NCBI GenBank assembly: GCA_038247995.1
Contig: JBBRUG010000242.1
Location: forward strand, 1 to 9,512
Direction of reading: 5' to 3'
DNA length: 9,512 nt
From: JBBRUG01 sp038247995
Lineage (GTDB): Bacteria; Chloroflexota; Chloroflexia; Chloroflexales; Chloroflexaceae
Every line of letters starts with the position of its first letter. Position 1 is the first letter of the stretch. Below the pieces are notes generated by a model, which made no database searches, was not told where the DNA came from, and saw only the letters and a list, made by a program, of their open reading frames with translations. Below are positions 1 to 6,555 of the stretch, piece after piece. The translations under genes and the position numbers were made by a program.

Positions 1-590
1 CGCCCGAACGGACCCCAACCACATTTCACAGCGCGAAATCCCTTGTCCCGTGCAGACCGGCAACCTTGCAACGTCTCCTGCGGCGTGTCGCCGAAGAGTT
101 GCGATGCATAAGGCAGTTTGGGGTAGGCCTTCTTGTGACCAAGCAGTTCGTAAACGGGTGCATCAAGCTTGCGGCCAAGTATGTCCCAGAGCGCCATCTC
201 GATCCCGGAGAAAGTGTGCGCGGCCTGCAGCAGGTCCATGCACTCCAGTTCGACATCGGCGGCAATTCGCGCAATATCGATCCCCGAGAGCGTGTGATCG
301 GCCTGGAGTAGATCCAGGCTCTGGGCGCGCACCAGATCGCCAATGCGGCGGATATCCTCGGGGCCGTCAAGCGACTGGCCGAGCACCGAGTCACGCACGG
401 GCTTGCAGGCGCTGTGCGACATCGGGCAAACGAAACTGGCAATCGAGACGAGGGGTGCCGCCTCGCACTCGCCCCAACCGACGTGCTCACCGGCCTGCAC
501 GCGCACGAGCAGGGCGTCCTGGCTGCCGTCGCCGACGTCCAGCACCTCCGGCATCGAAAGGTAGTAAAAATCAACTGCGTCGATCTGCAT
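1..590 (-). CDS. Enolase-superfamily (mandelate racemase/muconate lactonizing type) protein, 3' part missing
   Basis: The first 196 codons are present and the gene runs off the left edge; the family is usually about 370-400 residues. The ATG at 590 follows a GGAGG (complement of 602-606) at 11 nt. An N-terminal capping domain is recognisable, with the typical segment ALWDILGRK (133-141) followed by APVYELLG (144-151). The start of the barrel is YASQLFGD (161-168) and then GFRAVKCGWGPFG (184-196), where K189 occupies the first position of the usual KxK signature. Members abstract a proton next to a carboxylate, often as sugar-acid dehydratases or cycloisomerases; which reaction applies here cannot be told because the metal ligands lie beyond the edge. 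Residues 79-104 and 105-130 form a tandem duplication. The gene is divergent from the alpha-galactosidase gene, so a sugar-acid role beside a galactoside importer is plausible. The family call is firm, the substrate unknown. Confidence 0.85.
   Translation of the reverse strand, partial: MQIDAVDFYYLSMPEVLDVGDGSQDALLVRVQAGEHVGWGECEAAPLVSIASFVCPMSHSACKPVRDSVLGQSLDGPEDIRRIGDLVRAQSLDLLQADHTLSGIDIARIAADVELECMDLLQAAHTFSGIEMALWDILGRKLDAPVYELLGHKKAYPKLPYASQLFGDTPQETLQGCRSARDKGFRAVKCGWGPFG
201..356 (-). repeat. Internal tandem duplication, 2 x 26 codons, inside the enolase-superfamily gene
   Basis: Residues 79-104 (bases 279-356) and 105-130 (bases 201-278) of the minus-strand protein align without gaps at 15 of 26 positions. 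Shared residues include D-I-x-R-I at the start and D-L-L-Q-A-x-H-T-x-S-G-I at the end. The codons have diverged, so the duplication looks old rather than an assembly artefact. The second copy leads into ALWDILGRK as expected for the family; in the first copy the matching position reads IDIARIA. Confidence 0.8.
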
Positions 591-629
591 CAGTGACCTG
601 TCCTCCGATAGGATACCCGTACCCAAAAC

Positions 630-664
630 ATTTTGCAATTTTGCACCGCGGCCTCGTATATAAT
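630..664 (+). promoter_or_regulatory. Probable promoter of the GH36 gene with a tandem octamer
   Basis: A perfect TATAAT stands at 659-664, about 95 bases before the start codon of the alpha-galactosidase gene. A reasonable -35 (TTGCAA at 633-638) lies 20 bases upstream, longer than ideal; read as TATATA at 657-662 the spacer is 18. The -35 region overlaps an exact tandem octamer, ATTTTGCA at 630-637 and 638-645, which could be an activator or repressor site serving either divergent gene. The -10 is convincing; the regulatory role of the octamer is inference. Confidence 0.5.
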
Positions 665-759
665 AGCCGTCCTACGCGGGAAGCGAAACCGGCTCCTCCG
701 GCAATCCTCCGGCCCGCGTCGTACTCCGCTCGCTATTGCGCAAGCTAACCCAGGAGGCA

Positions 760-2805
760 ATGGTGCCGCCCGAACTGATCGACCTCTCCACAACCGCCCT
801 CCATTGTGTCTTCCGCACGTCCGGCAGCTTTGCTGTCGACGCCTACGGCCTGCCCGGCCTGCCCTGGGCGCGGCCCTCCTCCGGCCTGTTCACCGTCGAA
901 GTTAACGGACGCCACATCGACGCACGAACGCCCGACCTGGTTGTGACCGACACAGCGCTGTGCGAAGACGCGCCGGGCCGCCGCGAACTGACCGTCGCGC
1001 TGCACCACGCCGCGACGGGGCTTGCCATCGACTACCACGTGGCGCTCTACGTCGACACAGCCCTGATCGAGACGTGGGTCACGCTGCGCAATGACGGCGC
1101 AGAGGCGCTCCACATTACCAGGATCGACTCTCTCGCGCTGGATCTGCCGGCCGGCGCTTACGACCTGCAGAGCTTTACCGGCGACTGGGGTCTGGAGTTC
1201 GAACCGCATTCGTTCCCGCTTACCACACCAGTCACTCTGGAGAGCCGGGCGGGCCGCTCTTCGAAGGGCCACTTGCCCTGGTTCGCCCTCGCGCGCGACG
1301 GTCGCTCGCTGCTCGGCGGGGCAGTCGCCTGGTCCGGTAACTGGGTTGTCCGTCTGGAACCAGGTGAAACGGGCATGAGGCTCTCAGGCGGCCTGCATGA
1401 TTGGGCGTTCGCCGCCGAACTACCGCCCGGCGGGGCGATCACAAGCCCGCCGTTTGTCGTGGCGCTGGCGGAAGGGCAGGCGCTTGACGCCGTTGCAACG
1501 CAGTATGCACGGATCGGGCGGCGTTACTGGTATCCACACAACGCCCTTGCCGACAGCCTGCCGGTAGAGTGGAACCACTGGTGGAGCTACGAAGACAAGG
1601 ATCTCGACGAGGCGGTCTTCCGGCGCAACGTGGATGTAGCCGCTGAACTAGGGATGGAGGTCTGCACGCTAGACGCCGGATGGTTCGGGCCGAGCGACGC
1701 CGCCACGCACTGGTACGAGCAGCGCGGCGATTGGGATCTGATCAATACGCAGCGCTTCCCGTCAGGGCTGCGCGCACTTTCCGACTATGTTCACGAGCGT
1801 GGGATGGCCTTCGGTCTCTGGTGCGAGATCGAGGCGATCGGCAAACACGCCCAGCTCGCCGCCGAACGACCCGAACTGGTGGCGACGCGGGACGGCGCGC
1901 CGCTCGGGTATGTCTGCCTGGGGAGTGCAGCCGGGCGGGCCTGGGCGTTGGCGACACTCGATCGGATTATTAGCGAGTACCGCTGCGATTGGATCACGCT
2001 CGACTTTAACCTCGATCCCGGCGCCGGCTGCGACCGGGCCGACCATGGGCACGGCGCGGGCGACGGGCTCTTTGCCCACTACAACGGCTACTATGAACTG
2101 CTGGCCGAGGTGCGCCGGCGCCACCCGCACGTCGTGCTGGAGAACTGCTCCTCGGGCGGACTGCGGATCGACCTGGGGATCGCCCGGCAGACCCACATGG
2201 CTTTCCTCAGCGACCCGGACTGGCCGGAGCACAGCCTGCAGTGCTTCTGGGGAGCCAGCCTCATGCTCGCGCCGGACGCCCTGCTCCACTGGGGGTATTG
2301 CGAGTGGAGCCACGCTGAGCATCGCTGCCAGACCTTCGACCCGCGTGACCCAACCCTGACCCCGGCTCAGATTGACTACTACACCCGCATCGCGATGCTG
2401 CGCCGCTTCGGCTTCTCGCAGCGCCTGCCGGATCTGCCGGAATGGGTAGTGGCGCGCTATCACAACCTGATCGCCGACTACAAGACGCACGTGCGGCGCT
2501 TCGTCGGCGGCGCAGACATGCACCGGCTCACCGGCCAACCGCAGCGCTTTGGCGCGGGCGACCGCTGGGCCGCCTTTCAGTACGCCATGCCCGACGGTGC
2601 AGAGCACCTGCTGGCGGCCTTCCGCCTGCCTAGCGGTGCGTCTGAGCGCACTTTTGCCCTTGCGCAACTTGATCCAGACCGGCTCTATACGCTCACCTGG
2701 CTGGGCGAGGAGCGCTCTGTCCAACGGCTCGGCGCCGACCTAATGGCCAACGGTCTGCGCTTCGAGTTGCCCGCGGAGGGGTCGGCAATGGTGCTGCTCC
2801 GCTAG
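760..2805 (+). CDS. Alpha-galactosidase, glycoside hydrolase family 36 (melibiase)
   Basis: The 681-residue product has the GH36 layout: N-terminal beta-sandwich (about 1-270), (beta/alpha)8 barrel (about 275-590) and C-terminal beta domain. Barrel motifs include WNHWWSYEDKDLDE, LDAGWFG with D305, GDW followed by RFPSGL, FGLWCEIEAIG, the nucleophile strand ITLDFN with D415, LENCSSGGLRID (C463, R469, D471) and LSDPDW with D485 as likely acid/base. The family usually has Lys two residues before the nucleophile (KWD); here it is Thr413. No signal peptide is seen, so it should hydrolyse imported alpha-galactosides in the cytoplasm. AGGAGG at 752-757 lies only 2 bases from ATG760 but 5 bases from GTG763, so translation may begin at either; the upstream in-frame TTG736 has no ribosome site. 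It sits ahead of the importer genes. Family firm; exact substrate unknown. Confidence 0.92.
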   Translation: MVPPELIDLSTTALHCVFRTSGSFAVDAYGLPGLPWARPSSGLFTVEVNGRHIDARTPDLVVTDTALCEDAPGRRELTVALHHAATGLAIDYHVALYVDTALIETWVTLRNDGAEALHITRIDSLALDLPAGAYDLQSFTGDWGLEFEPHSFPLTTPVTLESRAGRSSKGHLPWFALARDGRSLLGGAVAWSGNWVVRLEPGETGMRLSGGLHDWAFAAELPPGGAITSPPFVVALAEGQALDAVATQYARIGRRYWYPHNALADSLPVEWNHWWSYEDKDLDEAVFRRNVDVAAELGMEVCTLDAGWFGPSDAATHWYEQRGDWDLINTQRFPSGLRALSDYVHERGMAFGLWCEIEAIGKHAQLAAERPELVATRDGAPLGYVCLGSAAGRAWALATLDRIISEYRCDWITLDFNLDPGAGCDRADHGHGAGDGLFAHYNGYYELLAEVRRRHPHVVLENCSSGGLRIDLGIARQTHMAFLSDPDWPEHSLQCFWGASLMLAPDALLHWGYCEWSHAEHRCQTFDPRDPTLTPAQIDYYTRIAMLRRFGFSQRLPDLPEWVVARYHNLIADYKTHVRRFVGGADMHRLTGQPQRFGAGDRWAAFQYAMPDGAEHLLAAFRLPSGASERTFALAQLDPDRLYTLTWLGEERSVQRLGADLMANGLRFELPAEGSAMVLLR

Positions 2806-2833
2806 GATTGCTTTTCGAAAGTCCATCTACGGT

Positions 2834-2862
2834 TTGACAAGTGGATGCCCAACTGTTATACT
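2834..2862 (+). promoter_or_regulatory. Strong sigma70-type promoter for the importer genes
   Basis: TTGACA (2834-2839) is separated by exactly 17 bases from TATACT (2857-2862), and TG at 2854-2855 makes an extended -10. This is nearly consensus and lies in an AT-rich island within a GC-rich region. Transcription should begin near 2869, giving a leader of roughly 110 bases before the first permease start. The importer can therefore be transcribed independently of the upstream GH36 gene. Confidence 0.85.
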
Positions 2863-2909
2863 TTTTATATTCTCATCTGCGAACTATTTTCATATTTGTG
2901 AATACACGC

Positions 2910-2929
2910 ATCGCTTAGCGCCGAGCGAT
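2910..2929 (+). promoter_or_regulatory. Inverted repeat in the importer leader
   Basis: ATCGCT (2910-2915) and AGCGAT (2924-2929) are perfect 6-bp arms around an 8-base loop, about 40 bases downstream of the predicted transcription start. It may be an operator or a leader hairpin. There is no U tract, so it is not a classical terminator. Short enough to be chance. Confidence 0.3.
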
Positions 2930-2965
2930 CGTGGCTAACCCCATCGATGCTGCCGATTGTGCTCA

Positions 2966-2973
2966 GAGAGGAG
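2966..2973 (+). promoter_or_regulatory. Ribosome binding site deciding the first permease start
   Basis: GAGAGGAG ends 5 bases before TTG2979 and 8 bases before GTG2982. The longer frame could open at GTG2931, but no Shine-Dalgarno precedes that codon. The site therefore argues for translation starting at 2979 or 2982, removing 16-17 residues from the longer reading. Confidence 0.7.
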
Positions 2974-2981
2974 TCACGTTG

Positions 2982-3935
2982 GTGCAGTCCCCCTCATCTG
3001 CCGAGAGTGTGCTCGTGCCCGAGGCCGCCCCGTCGCATCGCCATATCAGCCGCTGGAACAGCGAGGCTTTCCACGCCTACGTGTTTATGCTGCCGGCGAT
3101 CCTGGGCATTCTGATCTTCACCCTCGGGCCGGTCATCGCCTCGCTCTTCCTGAGCTTCACCGAGTACAACATCATCACCGACCCAGAGTGGATCGGTATC
3201 GCGAACTATACCACGTTGTTCCAGGAGCCGCTCTTCTGGCAGGCGCTCAGGGTAAGCGCGATCTACTCGGTGGTAAGCGTGCCGCTGAACCTTGGGTTTG
3301 CGCTGGCGCTGGCTGTGCTGCTCAACCACAAGATGCGCGGGATGACGTTCTTCCGTTCAGTCTACTACCTGCCCACGGTGATCTCGGGTGTGGGCGTGGC
3401 CATGCTCTGGCGCTGGCTTTTCAACGCCGAGTTCGGCGCGATCAACGTGCTGCTCAGCAATGTGGGCATCCAGGGGCCGGCCTGGTTGCTCGATGAGAAC
3501 TGGGCGCTGTCGGCGCTGATCATCACCAGCATGTGGAGCGTGGGCGGCACCACGCTGATCTTCCTGGCGGGACTGCAAGGCATCCCGGAGGAGCTCTACG
3601 AGGCGGCCGAGATCGACGGCGCCGGCCGCTGGACCCAGTTCCGGAGCATCACCCTCCCGCTGCTCTCGACCGTCACTTTCTTCAACCTGGTGCTTGGCAT
3701 TATCGGCGCGCTGCAGGTCTTCACCGACGCCTTCGTGATCACCCGCGGCGGGCCAAACCAGGCCACGCTGTTTCTGGCGGTCTACCTCTACCAGCACGCA
3801 TTCCTGTACCTGAACATGGGCTACGCCTCGGCGATTGCCTGGTTTATGTTTGTTCTGGTGATGCTGCTGACCCTGATGGTGTTCAGGTCATCGCCGCTCT
3901 GGGTCTTCTACGAGACCGGGCGCAAGGGGAATTGA
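2982..3935 (+). CDS. Sugar ABC transporter permease, MalF/UgpA type
   Basis: From GTG2982 the product is 317 residues; TTG2979 is nearly as good. After a polar N-terminal tail the first membrane helix is at about residues 31-53 (YVFMLPAILGILIFTLGPVIA), and about five more hydrophobic segments follow, the usual six of CUT1 permeases. The cytoplasmic EAA loop that contacts the ATPase is clear: EAAEIDGAG at 207-215, followed by ITLPLL. The binding-protein-dependent transport inner membrane domain thus spans most of the protein. It forms one half of the membrane channel with the next gene, which starts one base after this stop. No ATPase gene is visible in the window; CUT1 systems commonly share a MsmK/UgpC-like ATPase encoded elsewhere. 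Firm as a sugar permease; substrate not readable. Confidence 0.93.
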   Translation: MQSPSSAESVLVPEAAPSHRHISRWNSEAFHAYVFMLPAILGILIFTLGPVIASLFLSFTEYNIITDPEWIGIANYTTLFQEPLFWQALRVSAIYSVVSVPLNLGFALALAVLLNHKMRGMTFFRSVYYLPTVISGVGVAMLWRWLFNAEFGAINVLLSNVGIQGPAWLLDENWALSALIITSMWSVGGTTLIFLAGLQGIPEELYEAAEIDGAGRWTQFRSITLPLLSTVTFFNLVLGIIGALQVFTDAFVITRGGPNQATLFLAVYLYQHAFLYLNMGYASAIAWFMFVLVMLLTLMVFRSSPLWVFYETGRKGN

Positions 3936-3936
3936 G

Positions 3937-4812
3937 ATGGCTACGCGTAACACGGCGCTGCCGTTCTGGCGCACCCGCAGGGGCCAGGATCGGCTCGCCA
4001 CCGCCGCGATCTTCACCACGCTCTGCATCGGCGGGACGGTCGTCTTATTGCCCTTCTTCTGGATGCTCTCCACCGCGCTCAAGCGTGCCGACCAGGTCTA
4101 CCTCTCGCCGCCGGTCTGGGTGCCGATCCCGCCGGAGGTGATCAATTTCTGGACGGCCCTCACCCGCGTACCCTTCCATATTTACGCGCTCAACACTACG
4201 ATCATTGTGGTGCTGGTGATGATCGGTACGCTGCTCTCCTGCTCCTTCGCTGCGTACGGCTTCGCACGGATGAACGCCCCGGGTAGGGACTTTATCTTCA
4301 TGCTGGTGCTCGGCACCCTGATGCTGCCGGGCGCGGTGACGCTGGTGCCAACCTACCTGATGTTCAACTCGGTCGGCTGGGTGAACACCTTCCTGCCACT
4401 GATTGTGCCCTCCTTCTTCGGCAGTGCGTTCAATATCTTCCTGCTGCGGCAGTTCTACCTGACGCTGCCGGTGGAACTGGAGGACGCAGCGAAGATCGAC
4501 GGCGCCAACCCCTACCGGATCTGGTGGAGCATTATGCTGCCGCTGAGCCAGCCCGTGCTCGCCACGGTGGGCGTGTTTACCTTCGTGGGCACCTACAACG
4601 ACTTCTTCACGCCGCTGATCTATCTCGCGGACGAGAGCAAATACACCATCGCCGTGGCGCTCTCCTACTTCCAGGGCTCGCCGCGGATCGGCCCGCAGAT
4701 GCACCTGCTGATGGCGGCGGTCACGGTGTCGATCCTGCCGCCGCTCATCCTCTTTCTGGCGGCCCAGCGCTACTTTGTGCGCGGGATCGTGATGTCTGGT
4801 ATTAAGGGCTAA
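3937..4812 (+). CDS. Sugar ABC transporter permease, MalG/UgpE type
   Basis: The product is 291 residues, starting at ATG3937 one base after the previous stop, with AAGGGGA at 3924-3930 as ribosome site; translation is probably coupled. The first membrane helix covers roughly residues 25-48 (IFTTLCIGGTVVLLPFFWML), and five further hydrophobic segments follow. The EAA loop reads EDAAKIDGAN at 182-191 followed by MLPLSQP, the match expected for the second permease of a CUT1 sugar importer. The C-terminus VRGIVMSGIKG is typical of the MalG branch. It pairs with the preceding permease to form the translocation pore. The family assignment is firm. Confidence 0.94.
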   Translation: MATRNTALPFWRTRRGQDRLATAAIFTTLCIGGTVVLLPFFWMLSTALKRADQVYLSPPVWVPIPPEVINFWTALTRVPFHIYALNTTIIVVLVMIGTLLSCSFAAYGFARMNAPGRDFIFMLVLGTLMLPGAVTLVPTYLMFNSVGWVNTFLPLIVPSFFGSAFNIFLLRQFYLTLPVELEDAAKIDGANPYRIWWSIMLPLSQPVLATVGVFTFVGTYNDFFTPLIYLADESKYTIAVALSYFQGSPRIGPQMHLLMAAVTVSILPPLILFLAAQRYFVRGIVMSGIKG

Positions 4813-4864
4813 AGTGGGCAGGGGTCAGGGAGGGCCTTGTCCTTTCTGCCCCGCCCCTGGCACA

Positions 4865-4890
4865 GGGCAGCGGGGCTGCCCCTTATTTAT
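4865..4890 (+). terminator. Terminator- or attenuator-like hairpin between permease and binding-protein genes
   Basis: GGGCAGC (4865-4871) pairs perfectly with GCTGCCC (4875-4881) across a GGG loop, followed by CTTATTTAT (4882-4890). The stem is short, very GC-rich and followed by a T-rich stretch, the form of an intrinsic terminator, though the T run is interrupted. It sits 52 bases after the permease stop and about 50 bases before the binding-protein start. It could terminate some transcripts, protect a 3' end after processing, or set different mRNA levels for the two parts of the importer. Confidence 0.6.
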
Positions 4891-4930
4891 CCCCGGTGTT
4901 ACAGATACTCGATCGTAAGGAGTCATCCCA

Positions 4931-6316
4931 ATGTCGAAGACGACAGATCCTCAGACGAAGAACGCCCTGAGCCGCCGCGAGTTCTTGCGTCGGGCCGCCA
5001 TCGGCGCCGCAGCCCTGGCCACCACCGCCCTCGCCGCCTGCGGCACGGCGAGCCAGCCTACGGCGAGCCAACCCAGCGCGAACACCAGCGCGCCTGCCCA
5101 GGCTTCGGGCGAGCCGCAGAAGATCCGCGCGCAGATGTGGCTCAACAGTCCCGTCCTCGATGAGAACTTCAAGATCCGTGCGCAGATGTTCAACGAGGCG
5201 CACAAGGGCCAGTACGAGATCAACCTGCAGCTGCTACCTTACGACCAGTACTGGTCCAGGCTGGATCTGGCCTACGCCGCGAAAGACCCGATCGACACCT
5301 ATATGTGGGATGTCCAGGCATACACGCACTATAAGTCTGACCTGCTGCGCAACCTTCAGGGCGAGATCGACTCGGTGGCGGCCTTCGCAGACGGGGATCA
5401 GTACCCGCTGGAACTTTACGACTACTGGCGCTTCGACGGCACCAACCTCTTCGGCGTCCCCGAGAACATCCAGGCGATGGCCCTCTACTACAACAAGGAT
5501 ATTTTTGACGCAGCCGGCGTGGCCTACCCAGACGCGACCTGGAGCTACGCTAAGCTGCTGGAGGTGGCCCAGCAACTCACACTCACCGAAGGCGGCCAGA
5601 CGACCCAGTGGGGCTTCGACAAGGGCGCCCTGGGCGCCTGGTGGGGCGCACAGACCTTCGGATGGGCGGCGGGCACCGGCTTCTTCGACAAGGTGATCGA
5701 ACCAACGCAGTTCACGGTCAGCGACCCGCGCAATGTCGAGGGGCTGCAGTGGCTGAACGACCTGGTCTATGTACACAAGGTGGCGCCCGACGCTACCCAG
5801 GCGTCCGCCATCGCCCAGGACGTCTCGCTCTTCCAGACCGGCAAACTGGCGATGGTGGCCGACGGCACCTGGTACATGTCCAGCAATGTGGACTCGCCCT
5901 TCCAGTGGGATATGGCGCCGCTGCCGACGTGGAAGGACCAGCGCGCCCTGCCGTTCTGGTTCGGCGGCTGGGTAGTAGCAAGGGACTCGAAGGCGCCCGA
6001 GGCGGCGGTGGCGTGGGCCACCTGGTCGGCCACCGAGTACCAGAAGGAGCTGGTGAAGAACCGCGACTGGATCCCCATCCGGCGCGCCGAGCGCGAGGAT
6101 CCGGCCTACCTCGAAGGGCTGCCGAGCGGCTTCAAGTCGGTGCTCGACACCCTGCCCGACGCTCGGATCGGCGACCTCTACCACGGCAGTTCGGCGCAGT
6201 TGGTGAATGAGATCATGAACCCGATCTTCACTGAAGTCTGGAACAATAACGTCACCCCCGAGGCCGCAGCGGCCGACATCGACCAGAAGGCCAATGCTCT
6301 GCTGGCTAAGGGCTGA
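4931..6316 (+). CDS. Sugar ABC transporter substrate-binding lipoprotein (Tat-type signal)
   Basis: The 461-residue product begins at ATG4931, with AAGGAG (4917-4922) 8 bases upstream. The N-terminus carries a twin-arginine motif SRREFLRR (14-21), an alanine-rich hydrophobic stretch and a lipobox LAAC with Cys37, so it is probably folded before Tat export and anchored by lipid outside the cell. A Ser/Thr/Ala/Gln linker (about 38-64) leads to the ligand-binding domain. The rest matches the UgpB-like extracellular solute-binding family: IRAQMFNEAHKG near the start, YDQYWSRLDLAYAA, NIQAMALYYNKDIFDAAGV, FQTGKLAMVADGTWYM and FGGWVVARDSKAPEAA. Aromatic residues are frequent (for example WWGAQTFGWAAG), as in sugar binders. 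It should deliver ligand to the two permeases just upstream. The binding-protein gene being last, behind a hairpin, is less common than first. Ligand unknown. Confidence 0.94.
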   Translation: MSKTTDPQTKNALSRREFLRRAAIGAAALATTALAACGTASQPTASQPSANTSAPAQASGEPQKIRAQMWLNSPVLDENFKIRAQMFNEAHKGQYEINLQLLPYDQYWSRLDLAYAAKDPIDTYMWDVQAYTHYKSDLLRNLQGEIDSVAAFADGDQYPLELYDYWRFDGTNLFGVPENIQAMALYYNKDIFDAAGVAYPDATWSYAKLLEVAQQLTLTEGGQTTQWGFDKGALGAWWGAQTFGWAAGTGFFDKVIEPTQFTVSDPRNVEGLQWLNDLVYVHKVAPDATQASAIAQDVSLFQTGKLAMVADGTWYMSSNVDSPFQWDMAPLPTWKDQRALPFWFGGWVVARDSKAPEAAVAWATWSATEYQKELVKNRDWIPIRRAEREDPAYLEGLPSGFKSVLDTLPDARIGDLYHGSSAQLVNEIMNPIFTEVWNNNVTPEAAAADIDQKANALLAKG

Positions 6317-6318
6317 GC

Positions 6319-6399
6319 GGTGAACAAGGTGACCGGGTGACAGACCGGGTGATGGGATCGTCAACGAGGCATGAGCGTGCGCCCGGTCACCTTGTCACC
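6319..6399. repeat. Long inverted repeat of GTGAC octamers after the binding-protein gene
   Basis: CAAGGTGACCGGG (6325-6337) and CCCGGTCACCTTG (6382-6394) are perfect 13-bp complements; allowing one bulged base the arms reach 6319 and 6399. The loop is 44 bases. Both arms consist of related octamers (AAGGTGAC, CGGGTGAC and, inverted, two copies of GTCACCTT at 6386-6401). It starts 3 bases after the stop codon and could protect the 3' end of the mRNA. No U tract follows. Confidence 0.75.
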
Positions 6400-6401
6400 T
6401 T

Positions 6402-6534
6402 ATGTTTGGTGCGCGATATCGCGGCGATACCGCGTCCTCCTGCGCTCCCATCATGGCCCGGCGCAAGGGCGGGTCGCGCCCCACCCCTACGGGATCCTGG
6501 TATGATCACGGATGCGGGAACGCGCGCCAAACAT
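6402..6534. mobile_element. 133-bp MITE-like element with 14-bp terminal inverted repeats
   Basis: The ends ATGTTTGGTGCGCG (6402-6415) and CGCGCGCCAAACAT (6521-6534) are complementary at 13 of 14 positions, and the one mismatch is a T-G wobble. ACCTT lies directly outside both ends (6397-6401 and 6535-6539), as a 5-bp target duplication would. Removing the element and one ACCTT restores an uninterrupted GTCACCTT octamer array, which explains the flanks but also means the array alone could supply the direct repeat. No coding capacity is seen inside; the interior is GC-rich with its own short palindromes. The family is not recognised. Confidence 0.65.
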
Positions 6535-6555
6535 ACCTTGTCACGGTCTACCGTA

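Noticed and set aside
603..638. A minus-strand promoter TTGCAA-17-TATCCT for the enolase-superfamily gene
   Set aside because: The predicted start near 603 falls inside the ribosome site at 602-606, so the transcript would lack a usable leader; both boxes match only 4 of 6 bases.
1762..2724. Minus-strand open frame of 320 codons
   Set aside because: It lies wholly inside the GH36 gene, has no recognisable motifs and no ribosome site, and reflects the GC-rich codon pattern of the sense gene.
2811..2821. Small palindrome TTTCGAAA after the first GH36 gene as a terminator
   Set aside because: The stem is only four pairs, AT-rich and without a T tail.
2889..2902. CRP-like site TTCA-N6-TGAA in the importer leader
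   Set aside because: The arms are only 4 bp, do not match the TGTGA/TCACA pattern and lie downstream of the predicted transcription start.
5234..6364. Minus-strand open frame of 376 codons
   Set aside because: It is antisense to the binding-protein gene, has no family features and is explained by codon bias of the true gene.
6319..6399. Intrinsic terminator after the binding-protein gene
   Set aside because: The stem is long enough, but the loop is 44 bases and no run of T follows; it fits an extragenic inverted repeat better.
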